From NCBI GenBank assembly GCA_013176395.1, contig JABMLP010000019.1, positions 62,001 through 126,000 of the forward strand: a stretch of DNA of 64,000 bases. The letters are read 5' to 3'. The notes below the pieces were generated by a model. That model saw only the letters and a program-made list of their open reading frames with translations, searched no databases and had not been told where the DNA came from. This DNA comes from Venturia oleaginea (lineage: Eukaryota > Ascomycota > Dothideomycetes > Venturiales > Venturiaceae). The translations under genes were made by a program, and so were the position numbers. How positions within the stretch are numbered: position 1 is the stretch's first letter; each line of letters opens with the position of its first letter. Below are positions 34,819 to 45,841 of the stretch, piece after piece.

Positions 34819-35647
34819 TGTGTAGTGGGTTGTAGTAGGAGTATACTGAGTAGAGTAGTATTTGCTGTGTTCAAAGAAGGTGTAGGTTCGGATCGATGGG
34901 GCGCGTTGGGATCGATTACGATATGTCCAGTGGAGATTCCCGATAATTTGGAGTAAGTCTTTCGTATTGAGTTGTATCTTAGTTGAAGATGGAGTTGTGG
35001 TGGAGCTTCGCAGTATTGTCCAGGGTCTCGTCGATAATTTTTTTTTAGGTTGACACTATTCCTACACCCCCCGCTATTTCCTTAGTCATTATCCCAAGAC
35101 CTTTTTCGGCGCAAGAATCTCGCAACCTGTAGAGTATTAGGCTCTCGTGGCAACACGCGAAAGGAATCTCGCCACTTCGCCACTACTGAATGGCCTCTAA
35201 AAGTGGCGGGTGAGAATCTGGGGGTAAATTTCGAGCTCAGGCGTATATGGTACGGCGTAGGGGCTGAGAGCCTGGCTGGACCGCCTGTTTTAGGGGGAGG
35301 GGCGTAGATTTAGTGGTAATCTTTTTTTAGTTCTATTTATTCTACGAGGTGGTTATCCTAATACTTAGCGGCAGATTCGTAACGCCAAGTCGATCCTGCC
35401 ACCTGCCAGAGGAACATGAGACGAATCACCATCAGACGTATTCACTTCACTATTACACCACCAGAGATCATAATATTACACCAATTCAAATATCTACAAT
35501 TTTATATACCAGCCGATAATCCATCCACTCAACATCCAGAGGCCGCCTCGCTCCAGCCGTTGGGTTCCTGAATCCAGGGCGTGGCACTCCCCTGACAGTC
35601 GCCGCATTCCCCCACTGGCATTGTTTACAACATATTTTACTGCAAGC
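34819..35647. other. divergent promoter region of FCF1 and CSI2 with a hairpin
   Basis: The two genes diverge here. An imperfect hairpin lies at about 35172..35228 (ATCTCGCCACTT against AAGTGGCGGGTGAGAAT). C- and G-rich runs near 35070 and 35297 could also pair. No ORF of note. Confidence 0.5.
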
Positions 35648-36832
35648 ATGAGAGTATTCGCACGCTCGCCTGCCTCCATGGCCGCCTCGTCCCCCCTATC
35701 CTTCCTCGTTCTGCTAGCTACAGCCGTAAACGCCCAAGATACCCAAAACACAGACACGAATACGGCCGCGAATACCCCTACCAATACTGCAAGAACAACC
35801 ACTGCTGCCACTACACCAGCAGGATCAATATCGATAACCGCTCCAAACCTGTCCACCGTGACCGACACCCCAGGGGCGACCAGTTCTGGAACGAGCACGA
35901 CTGCTCCCACCACTACCGTCACAGACGCTCCTACGTTATCATCCTCGAATTCAATCTTTCACCTCTCGGACGTACCTACAATCGCCGGTTATGGCGTGCC
36001 CACACAAGTTGTGCCCTGGACAGTAGGAGCGCCCTACATGCAGAGATCCAGTCTCCCTGAGGGAACTGTCTTCATCGTGGTTGGTGCCATCCTTGGTTTT
36101 ATGGGCGCCGCTGTCATCCTCTGGCGTGGTCTTGTCGCCTGGTCGTTACACAGGAGTGTTCGGAAAGCGGCAATGTCATCTCATCGTAATGACTCCATGC
36201 TCAAACTGTCGAAACCCAATCCATATGGGGGTGGCGCTTTTGGGGCCAGTAATATATCCTTGGAAAGACTCTCAGCACCGACGGACAAGTTGAGCAAACA
36301 CGCACCAGCACATAGCCTGTCCAAGCCGGCTGGTCGCAATTCCTCGCTCTTTTTCTCGCCTACTGCAGGCGCTGGAACCAACTCTTCCCCAACTGCAGCA
36401 TTGATGGGTGGGAACAATAGATCTTCTGCATTCTTGCCTGCAGGTTATTATGCAGCCCCAGGTGTGGCTTCGCCGGGTGGTGTTCCAGGATCTGCTACAT
36501 CTCCGCTTTCCAACCTCAATCCGCTCCACCCGTCGAGAGCAGGTTATGCGCGTCAAACGGATTACACGCCTTCGCCACCGGAATCTCCAGCACTTCCACC
36601 TTCCAGTCCGGGCGGTGGCGCTTTGCCGAAGACTCGTGGTTATGCTGGTGGTTATGAAAGATCAAGTGATTATGGAAGACCATCACCGGAAACCGGGTTG
36701 TACTCTCAGGGCCGTAACAGTCAATTGAATGTCCACGTCCCTGGTGGAGCTATGAACGGTGGACGCGCACCAAGTGCCAACTTGGAAGACATGTTTGAGG
36801 CTCACGGGAATGGATCCCGTGAAAGAATGTGA
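35648..36832 (+). CDS. CSI2: Csi2-like single-pass membrane protein (chitin synthesis/cell wall)
   Basis: Intronless, 394 residues. It has a signal peptide (hydrophobic SPLSFLVLLATAVNA, residues about 14–29); a Thr/Ser/Ala-rich, probably O-glycosylated ectodomain (to about 110); the conserved stretch VPTIAGYGVPTQVVP; one transmembrane segment at about 139–163 (GTVFIVVGAILGFMGAAVIL); then a basic juxtamembrane segment and a long Ser/Pro/Gly-rich cytosolic tail. This arrangement and the residues around the membrane segment are those of fungal Csi2 proteins, linked in yeast to chitin synthase III function and bud-neck or vacuolar localisation. A second ATG 30 bp downstream leaves the signal peptide intact, so the exact start is open. 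It diverges from FCF1. Confidence 0.8.
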   Translation: MRVFARSPASMAASSPLSFLVLLATAVNAQDTQNTDTNTAANTPTNTARTTTAATTPAGSISITAPNLSTVTDTPGATSSGTSTTAPTTTVTDAPTLSSSNSIFHLSDVPTIAGYGVPTQVVPWTVGAPYMQRSSLPEGTVFIVVGAILGFMGAAVILWRGLVAWSLHRSVRKAAMSSHRNDSMLKLSKPNPYGGGAFGASNISLERLSAPTDKLSKHAPAHSLSKPAGRNSSLFFSPTAGAGTNSSPTAALMGGNNRSSAFLPAGYYAAPGVASPGGVPGSATSPLSNLNPLHPSRAGYARQTDYTPSPPESPALPPSSPGGGALPKTRGYAGGYERSSDYGRPSPETGLYSQGRNSQLNVHVPGGAMNGGRAPSANLEDMFEAHGNGSRERM

Positions 36833-37557
36833 GTGACGAAAATTGAATTGGTTGCCAGGTTTAGCATTGTATAGAGACGGGCCTCAAGGTTGTGTCGCTG
36901 GGGTGGTGACTGTATAATTTCCACGCTTTCCTATATCTGTAAAGCACCCTTTGTATATGGCTTGCGGCGTTTTCAGTTTTGCATTGGAGCGACCTTATGA
37001 ATCTCGATTAGGTAGCGACTTGAGCTCTTTTGGAATGGTGGGTACTGGTTGTGTACAGGAATTATTCTTTGCTATTACTAATCAATCATGTTCAAACCAG
37101 TGGGTGTTATAAAAATGTCGTCGTGAGTTGTTTCTGTTTCCAAAGGTGTCTATCTTCTTTTTCCTAAAGACCTGTCCTGACACAAGTTTACTCATACCTC
37201 GATGGCTATGGATTCCTGGCCTCCTGGCAATATGGAATTAAAATGCCCCAGAAATATACATCAACTGACTTGAGCGATAAGACGAACAGGGCGACAGCCA
37301 ATACTGGCTTTGTCAATTGCGAAACTACTTAGAGGCCTGTGTTGATGTCTTTGTCTGGAGTATCGACCTTGGCTCTGTCGTCACCTGAGTACATGTTGAA
37401 CAACACTGGAGCTAACATACAATTCCCAGCTATAAAGCTTGGCCAGTTCTCCTCATCCTTCTTCCACAACACAACTCTCCAAACTCGCCTCTCAAACCAC
37501 CTTGCTCTACAACCAACCAACCAGCTCTTAAAACTACAGACACAAACCATACCTACA
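36833..37557. other. intergenic, no supported gene
   Basis: CSI2 3' flank and the leader of the pseudogene to the right. The 60 bases before its ATG are A/C-rich, as in fungal leaders. Confidence 0.5.
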
Positions 37558-39540
37558 ATGGCGAATACAATAGACCACCTTGCTGTACTGAGCAACATTG
37601 AGACTGAGGTAAGTCTCATTACCCATCTATCCACCAGATACGTCGAACTAACATACACATAGCTCAGTTCCATTCAACTGTCCATTCCCGGACTTGAGCA
37701 CTCCGCAAACACCGGCGTCCTTCCATAATGGCGCCTCATTGAGGGGAAGACCAAGTTTTTCGATGCCGGCGATCGACTTGCCTCTCTGGCACCGCAGGTC
37801 AAGCACTTTTCTACCGACGAGAGAGCGAAGATGGGCGCGCTCTTCGAGGTGTCCAACGTGATTAATGCGAAGCTCATTCAGGTTTACGAGCGCCGTGAAG
37901 CCGTCGCCGCCAAGTCTTGCACCACACAGACACCTCCAGAGGAACACCAAGGCTCCCAGTCGGCAGACTTCATGGAGATGATGATCGCGGAGGAGAAGAA
38001 AGAGAAGATGCTTGCTATTGTTGATGTTGCGCGAGCTCGTTCAAATCACAGCGTTACCGAAATGATCAAGAAGTCGAAATTCACGTCACCTGAAGAAGGC
38101 GACCATCGTTCTCTGCCAATCCAACAGCGTCCCCGAGGTACCCGGGTCGACCGCATGGGAGAAATGTTGAAGAATGCCAAAGAGAACACTAAGAGCAAGC
38201 TCAACGATGCCATGGAGCAAAACCAAAACCAAACCCTTACGTAGGACGAGGTAGAGAAGAAGAAGGCTTTTGCCGACGCAGTCAAGCAGAACTTGGAAGC
38301 CCAAAAGACACATGATCCTGTCATGGCGGAGAAGTCAAAGCTTACCACCGAGTTAAAGCAGCTCAAAGCCGACATGTCTGCTAGGGTTGCTGGCAAGGCT
38401 GTGGAACAGGATGCCTTCTTCGATGCCGTCATCAAGAAGCAAAAGTCTTACACCGACGACGCTTCGTCTGTGGTGGTCGAAGTGGATCATGATTTCTGTG
38501 ACTCGTGTGATGACAACGAGGATGATGGCATCGGCTGCATGGAATACGATGATGCGTTATTGATGGAACCTGATCTGTCTGGCTATGGTGAAACTTTCAA
38601 CAAACTGTCAACCAGCGAGTCGTTCAACCCGGGCTGGGGCTTTGGCGCCATGCGTAATTCTGGAGCTGAAAATTATTACGATAACGATAGTCTCGCCGGA
38701 ATCGATGGAGAGGAGGAAGTTGGCGGTGCCGACCTTCGCTACATGGAAGCTTTCGAAGACGAACACGACTACTCAGCCTTCCGGACCGGTGATCAGGATG
38801 ATCATGGAAAGCTGGTGGAAAACTCCGGCGAGCTGGTCGAAGAGTCACATGACACCATCGGAGATTATGTTGAAGAATTGAGCGAGGAGTTCGATGACTA
38901 TGAAGAGGTGGCTGAAGAGTCTGATGGGGAGGCAGACGAAGAAGAGGGCTCTGATGAGGACTCTGACGACGAGTCTGACGACGAGTCTTCCAACCAGGAT
39001 TCTGCTGCAGAAGAGGCGTTTGAAGCAGTCGATCTCAACGGCGAAGAGGAGATCAACGAGGACGAGGCCAATAATGAGGACGATGACTTCGTCCTCATCG
39101 AGGCTGACGAAGCGCTCGGCGATATCTCTACCCTTGATCTCAACAAATCTCGTAGCCGGACTCCACCAGAGCATCGTGATTCTTCGCCACTATAACTTCC
39201 CAAATCTCTTTTCCAACCGAAAACAGCAGGTTCGGTCCACGGATCCGATCATGGTGAATCTCTATCTCAATGGGCGGATAAGTTGAGGGTACGCGAATTG
39301 GATCTGCTGAAGAGAGAAGGGATACAAGCGCAGAGAAAGACGACGCTTGCGCTGAGGGAATTAATAATGGAGCTTAGGGGTTTGGGATATAGAATTGGTG
39401 ATAGGACAGATGATGTTTTGAGAGAGTGACGGGAGAGGCGGGGTAAGGCTGCCAAGGAGGCTGAGGTGGGGTCTGGTGGGTTGAAATTCGAGCCGAGTTT
39501 GGATTGGCTTTTGGAGAGTTTGGGGTTAGAGAAGGATTGA
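37558..39540 (+). pseudogene. acidic coiled-coil protein gene with four in-frame stops
   Basis: Exon 1 (37558..37608) ends at GTAAGT. A 54-nt intron ends in CATAG, and exon 2 starts at 37663. From there one frame runs to 39540, interrupted only by TAA 37726, TAG 38242, TAA 39193 and TGA 39427. Every stop is one C-to-T change from Gln or Arg (CAA, CAG, CAA, CGA), and protein-like sequence continues in the same frame after each. The intended product would be about 640 residues: a helical N-terminal part (FFDAGDRLASLAPQVKHFST), a Lys/Glu coiled coil (EMLKNAKENTKSKLNDAMEQ), a very acidic middle, and a helical end (RKTTLALRELIMELRGLGYR). No family recognised. Most simply a nonsense-mutated pseudogene; stop-codon RNA editing is a less likely alternative, since TAA would need two edits. 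Confidence 0.7.
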
Positions 39541-39676
39541 TCGCTTGCTAGACTTTCGTAGGATTCTATTAATTGGATTATGTACTTCTATTGAGTCTCA
39601 TGGCATAGTGAAAAAACAAGGAGCCTTCCAAATCCCATACTATCGATCACATTATCCACGTAACTGATACAGCAAG

Positions 39677-40430
39677 ATGAACGAAGACACAACGTTTCAA
39701 GTGTTCGGTGGCCAATCATTGGTTCTTTTGTTAACATACTTCAGGTGCCTCATGAAATCACGAAAGGTATCGCTTCCATTGACATTACATCTAATAACCA
39801 ACATTATGGGATCAAGACGCGCGAAAAAAACCCGCAGTATCCCACACCAGAACTCTCCCTAGACGAGGGTGAATCCGCACTTGATCGCAGAGAAAAGTAC
39901 TTGGATGAGCACGAGGAAAGGCCGAGGAAAAATTGGGACAATTATTGGGACGAGCGACACGGAAAACTTGATAACGGTGAAGAGGAGATGGAGAAATATT
40001 GGCGTGACAACTTAGTGTCGACAATTCCAACGCATGATCTGCATACGTCACCACAGAAGAAATCGAGGAGAGATGAAAAGATGTCCTAGTAACTAGGCAT
40101 AAGCTATACAGAATATATATTCTGAGCGGACGCTACCTACCGCAAACCGAAAATAGGGAAGCCGCGCATCGAGTCTTGGGTTTGTTGGAGGGATATGTTT
40201 ATCCTGGGGTTAAGATTATCGCTTATACGAGGATACAGAAAGTTATGAGGGGGGTTTCGGGAATTGTGGATATAGTACGAGATGAGGAGTTTGGGTTTAA
40301 GAGGAGATGTCAGGTTTTGTTGGGTAGCCATCCAACAAACCAGAGAACCCTTAATGCTCTTACTAAAGACTTGGAGTCGCAATTTGCCGAGTCTGTTCGG
40401 GAGCAGCTTGGTGTTGAATTTCACCATTGA
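39677..40430 (+). pseudogene. charged hypothetical protein, probably frameshifted at an A4 run
   Basis: The first exon 39677..39700 (MNEDTTFQ), intron 39701..39744 (GTGTTC...TTCAG) and second exon from 39745 encode 122 residues, charged and coiled-coil-like (ALDRREKYLDEHEERPRKNW…), ending at 40089. One nucleotide away, in another frame, the sequence continues without a stop (DVLVTRHKLYRIYILSGRYL…GLLEGYVYPGVKIIAY) to 40430. A one-base loss in GATGAAAAGATG (about 40072–40083) explains both halves as one protein of about 235 residues. The second half looks compact and conserved; family unknown. It lies in the same decayed patch as its neighbours. Confidence 0.45.
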
Positions 40431-42480
40431 GCCGAAAGAGGACCTCTATGCTACTACCTTGACACAGAGATAATATAGACCAATTTAATACTCAACACTT
40501 GGCAAATTGGAAGTTGAAACCGCGGAGATGGTGGCGACAAAGCCGGGTCTCGGTCACCAGTAAGACTTGAATTGTTTCGCTTAATGGCCGGAGGAGTGCA
40601 AATCACACTGATTCGTTGAAGATCGAGAAGAGTTAATCAGGCAGCTCCCATCGTCTGGCTGGCAAAATGGAAAACAAGGTTGGGTCGCGAGAGCCTGTGG
40701 ATGCTTTTCTTGATCTCTCTCCATGGTAAAACTAGAGAAGGGAGAATGTGTTAATTATATACCATAAGCGTAATTAAGTGGATTTGATTACAGCATTTTT
40801 TTCATTCACTAAAAAAAAATCTATCGCCTTTCTTAAAGTTTCTGCTCGCCCCATTCCTCCTTCCCCAGAGCGTCCCACGCCTCATCGATTCCAGCCTGAT
40901 AATTTCTCGCGACACGTCCCTCTCTTCCTGTGGTCCAGGATCGCCGCAGACGACAAGTCTATTTAGATTCGAAGGTCTGACTTTCTCTTGATCCTCAGGG
41001 ATTTATGAAGTGAGATATGGAAACAAGATTCCCCGCCCGTGATGATCGCGGTTTTCTTCTACGGAAGTTGAAGATGGCATTGCCCTCTGCTACTGGGACG
41101 TTGTGGGGTGATTACGGCGAGTACGGTATAAGCTAGCCTTTTCAATGTAGTTTGCAGAGGAGTTTCGATTCCCCAGTCTGAGCAGGAAAGGGGATATGTG
41201 TCTCCATGCTCTGTGCTACTCCCCTCTTTCTCAAGATCTACGATATAAAGACCGGATGAGGATTGATAAAGACTGAATCTGGAGAACCAGGCACTAGATG
41301 GGTGATGTTTTCCATGGGGAACGCATGGAGAAGGCGTGCTCGGGTAGTTCCGCCGCTAAAGAACGTGGCCAGAATCTCCTAATCCTCAACACGTCACGGT
41401 CAACCACTCCGTTCTTTCCATCTTGCAGCATCGGGAAGATGGGAATTCCGTCTCGCCTGTGTGGTCCTCCAGTAAAGATCGAGAAATACCATCATGCCCC
41501 ACCTCGTCGGGCAGGTGGGAGGTGATGATTTTCGCTCAATCTCTACTGGTGGACCACAGTGGCAGGATGAAGTGACTGATCACTCGTGAAGTTCAAGGTA
41601 CACTATGATGCTGTCTCCCTTTCGGGGCCTCGATCGGGTCTGAAGCAGTATTTTTGGGCATATCATGCTAGAAGTACTGCCTCCTTTCCCATCGATTTTC
41701 AACGAGCGAAACAACAGCGCGGCCAATCCGTTCGTCTCAAATCTAGCACACGGCGCTCCGTAGCCTTCTGACAGTCCTGCCATTCGTCTTGCGATGCACG
41801 TTGTTGTTTGTTCTGCTGCAATAAGCCCATTGCTTTCCCGTCTTAGCCTAACGAGATCCCTCGAACTCTCGACGCCCTAGCGCTCCAAACCGATACACAC
41901 CACACATGGCGGATGCTGGAGAAGTTGATGAGGAGATCGGAAAGTAGTACAAGGCGAGAAGAGCGGCAGCGAGGCGTAGAAGGTCTGAAGGCGGGCATGT
42001 TTGTGGTACGCGTAGCGAGTTCGCCAACCCCCTGCCTTCCCACGAACATGCCTTTGAATCTGGAGTACCTTAACTTGGGATGGATATCGATTGATCCCTA
42101 GCACTTGCGAGACGCATTTTCCAGATATGTATTGACAGTCACATCAAGATGAGGTAGTCAGAGATGAAGGACATCTTTGGTCTCTGGTAAGCTAAGGGCA
42201 GTCGAAATGACAAATTGAATGTGGTACGGGCAATGAATCGTCGATTATGGAGATTGCTAGGCTTAGATCAGCGCAAAGCTGAACAAACGGGCGCAGATAA
42301 GTAGATTAGTATGTGACTAACATTCTCGATCACGCGGAATCTCGGTAACCTCTCTTGCTGTGAAGGGGGAATTGAAGATACTCTCGACCTCATTCTCAAC
42401 TCACCACTCACCTACAGAATCCATCACAATACTGCTGTCAGACTCCTACATCTTGATCTTCCGACTGTTGTGGTAAGATC
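40431..42480. other. 2-kb stretch without supported genes
   Basis: Short ORFs on both strands, no motif, no repeat of note. The last 100 bases before 42481 are pyrimidine-rich and leader-like. Confidence 0.5.
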
Positions 42481-43425
42481 ATGGCATCACTTCACGGCTT
42501 CAACTCTGTAGCACCACGAGTCACTTTCTTGTCCTTACCGCACGAACTGCGCCAAAGGATCATCCTCATCGCAGTGGACCAGGCACCGCGTAGATCTTGG
42601 GGTCTGGGTCATTTCTTCATGGCTCAAGATTTGAGGGCGACACATCCGGAAATCTGTGCGGATGTTGACTGGGCATGGCAATATCTGACGACGAAAGGCA
42701 GAAGCGTGTTTGAGTGACCAGCTAGTATGGTTGCCACGTGGGAGTGGATACTGAAAATAGTTGACCAAAGTGAGTTCACCCGACGAAGAGCAACACAACA
42801 CCAACACCAACACCAACACCAACACCAACACCAACACCAACACCAACACCAACACCAACACCAACACCATCACCATCACCATCACCATCACCATCACCAT
42901 CACCATCACCATCACCATCACCATCACCATCACCATCACCATCACCATCACCATCACCATCACCATCACCATCACCAACACCAACACCAACACCAACACC
43001 CAAAAACAACCAAAATGCCCTCAGGATCCTCCAAGAGGGGATTCGGGGCTAGGATGGCAGTCTTGCAGCAAAAGAAGATGGAAGAATTGAGTGATCTGCT
43101 CGCAAAGAGTGAGAGATGGTTCACTGGTGCTTATCTTGCTCATGGCTAAATTGGATCATCACACAGCAAAGCCTGATTCGACAGACTTCCCTCCAACCTT
43201 CGACGACGAATCATGGTTACGGCGCTCGACTTGTACGAATATCAGGATCAGGTGATGCTGAAGTCAATGAACAAGATCACAGAGGTGGAGGAGGATTTTG
43301 ATTGGGTGCAGGCAAAATGGTTTGAGAAGGTGGCCATCTGCGGGTACTGCGAAATCCAGGTCTGTGGGCGTGAGCCTGATGTTGGTTCATTCGATGCGCG
43401 TGGTGAGTGTTTGATTCTGGAGTGA
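42481..43425 (+). pseudogene. F-box-like protein with poly-His tract, interrupted
   Basis: The opening VTFLSLPHELRQRIILIAVD resembles the F-box start common in small fungal F-box proteins. The frame meets TGA at 42715 (one change from CGA), then continues in the same frame (MVATWEWILKIVDQ) into a His-Gln/His repeat encoded by the hexanucleotide tract, then a short basic segment and an end at 43149. Beyond this an intron (GTGCTT...ACACAG, about 43128–43168) would lead to KPDSTDFPPTFDDESWL, and a further one-base shift gives a Glu/Trp/Cys-containing end (43425). At least two lesions are needed to read it as one protein of about 300 residues. Alternatively it is two short genes. Confidence 0.4.
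42798..43000. repeat. compound hexanucleotide microsatellite (CACCAA)n(CACCAT)n(CACCAA)n
   Basis: About 200 bp: roughly 11 units of CACCAA, 18 of CACCAT, then 4 of CACCAA, without interruption. In the frame of the surrounding ORF it reads His-Gln, then pure His, then His-Gln. All three plus-strand frames stay open, so an ORF here is not evidence of coding by itself. Confidence 0.95.
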
Positions 43426-43818
43426 AGTTATCCGTGTCAAAAACGACGGCGAGTGAAGTTTCGCATCTTATCAATCAAGTGTCTGCTCTTGGTAATATCT
43501 GTTGTCGAACGGGCGCCTTGTTTGTGGTGCACAGTACCGTGACCAGTGGACACAATCAGTGTATACAACTAGCGCAACAAAGGCTTTACAGTGTCTGTTG
43601 AATGGCGTACAATGTTCGAAGGAAATGAAGAGAGTGATATTGGAGCGAGGGGATGACGCGTGTGAAGTCTCTTTTCGGACTTGGCGTGTCTCATCACGTG
43701 TTGGACCTTGACGCGACGCGACTGACAATTCCACTCAACTGAGCTCGACAGCTCCTTCCCTTCACCAACTCCAACCACCACCACGCATCACATCGATCTT
43801 TCCTCGCCAGCACCAATC

Positions 43819-45841
43819 ATGCCTACCATTCTCGGAAAGCGCAACAGAAGCTCGCTTGAGCACAATCGTCAGTCGCAATCAACTCCAGACACCCAACTTT
43901 GCTCCGGACTGACAATCAATCTAGACGCTGTACCTGACCTGAGTCCGCGCAAGACTCGATCCAAACGACGCCCAGACTTTGTCATTGCTGCAGACGAAGA
44001 TGAGATCCCATTTGTGTCGAGCAAGGCTCGGAACATCACGAGCGATGGCTGTGATGCAATGGAGCTGGATGAACTGGCCCTCGAAAATACACCATCTCCG
44101 AAGAAGTCAGCCTCAGTACGAACAACTCCAGCAAAGCATGGCGCGCCCGAGTCAAGGATACCTCTTTCACCAAGAAAGCCCGCCGTTCAATCAAGAGTCA
44201 TCGACATCGAACTTGAAGAAGAGGCAAAACCACCCACGCCATCGACTCCGAGACACCGCGACGCGCTATCCAAGAAAATACCTATCACGCCAAGGCACCG
44301 CGTCGGACTCGTCGGACGACCGGCAACACCACAAACTCAACGCACACCATCTACACCTCGACTGTCTGGGTTCAGCGTCTACAATACCGCTCGACAAGCA
44401 TTTGCTCGTGGCGGCAATACTGAACGACTTGTTGGACGCGAAAAGGAGAATCAGGAATTGAGCGAATATGTCTCGGAACGACTTTTGGAAAAGTCGTCAG
44501 GATGTATCTACATGTCAGGACCACCAGGGACCGGGAAGAGTGCACTTGTAAATCAAGTTTGCACTGAGCTACAAGGAGAGATCTCCCACAAAAGCACCTA
44601 TGTCAACTGCATGAGCGTCAAGACCGCAAAGGACATTTTTGCTAAATTATTGGACGACTTCGAGAAATCCGACGTGCTGGAAGGATCCGAGACAGAAGCA
44701 TTGGAAGAAATGTTTCACGATGGCGAAACTCCATACCTTGTCACATTGGATGAAATTGATCACCTCCTTGATGTTGATGTCGATCTCCTCTACAAACTCT
44801 TCGAATGGTCGCTCGAAGAGTCCTCAAACCTTGTCATTGTTGGCATAGCCAATGCGCTTGATTTCACAGACCGATTTCTTCCACGATTAAAGTCGCGAGG
44901 GCTTCGACCGCAGCTTCTTCCATTCATGCCATATAGCGTACCACAAATCGCGTCAGTTCTCACGACCAAATTGCGATCTTTGTTACCGACAACGACGACG
45001 ACAGCAGCTGACTTCGTCCCCTTTGTTCACCCAACAGCAATTCAATTTGCCTCAAAGAAAGTAGCAGCGCAAACTGGAGATCTTCGGAAAGCATTCGCCA
45101 TCTGTCTCCGTGCGATTGATCTCATCGAGTCTGAAACGACCGCATCTTTGATCAACGCTACAGAGATGACGCCATCTCCCACACCAAGCCCGACCAAGAC
45201 GCCATTACTGGAGAACATAAACCTTGCCTCTCCATCCCTCGTCCGAACGCCAAAGAGAAAATCGGAGCCTCTCGCACACCTCACCATTGAAACAGCGCCC
45301 CGAGCGACGATAGCTCACATGGCTCGTGTCACAGCAGCAGTTTTCAGCAATGGCGCATCCCAGCGGCTCCTTTCCCTCAACCTGCAACAAAAGGCTGTTC
45401 TCTGCTCTCTCATCGCGCTTGAGCAGAAGAAAAAGAAGCAAATGGCTTCGACTTTTGAACCATCACCATTCCGGACTGCCAACTCAGCAACATCTGCCAT
45501 GCTCGCCGCACCAACTTTGAAGACACTTTTTTCTACCTATACTACTCTCTGTCGTACAGAAAACACGCTGCACCCGCTTACCAACACGGAGTTCCGAGAC
45601 GTCATTACTGGTCTCGAGACATTGAGTCTGGTGTTATGGGTGGAAGGCAAGAATGGCACATTCACTAACAACGGTCCTGGAACACCCAGTCGCCGTGGTG
45701 GACGTGGTGGAGGATTTGGCGCCAAAGTTGTGGAGGAAAAGAGAGTTGCTAGTTCTATTAGGTGTTAAGGAGGTTAAGGAAAGCTTGAAGGACGTCGGAG
45801 CAGGAATTCTGATGGGTGTACTGGAAGGTGTTGGGATCTGA
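43819..45841 (+). CDS. CDC6: replication licensing AAA+ ATPase Cdc6/Cdc18, C-terminus frameshifted
   Basis: The frame opens at 43819 and stops at 45766..45768 (649 residues). Seen: an N-terminal region rich in SPRK/TPRH-type CDK sites; Walker A GPPGTGKS (residues 234–241); Walker B VTLDEID (Asp near 311); sensor 1 VGIANALD; sensor 2 GDLRKAFAICLRA; and a C-terminal winged-helix region. Known: with ORC it loads MCM2-7 at origins in G1 and is regulated by CDK phosphorylation. Odd: after EKRVASSI the frame ends at once (RC, stop), but skipping one base in CTATTAGGTG gives GVKEVKESLKDVGAGILMGV and ends at 45841, matching what I recall of the usual fungal Cdc6 end. The last 25 or so residues are therefore lost, or there is a one-base error in the sequence. 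The feature end includes the out-of-frame tail. Confidence 0.9.

Noticed and set aside
34205..34825. Plus-strand ORFs over the FCF1 locus
   Set aside because: They are antisense to five well-defined FCF1 exons.
38110..38244. Intron ending at ACGTAG to remove the TAG at 38242
   Set aside because: The only nearby donor (GTACCC) does not preserve the frame, and the segment is a coiled coil in frame with both sides.
42535..42999. Minus-strand Met-Val repeat ORF
   Set aside because: Translation of the hexanucleotide tract only; any frame through it is open.
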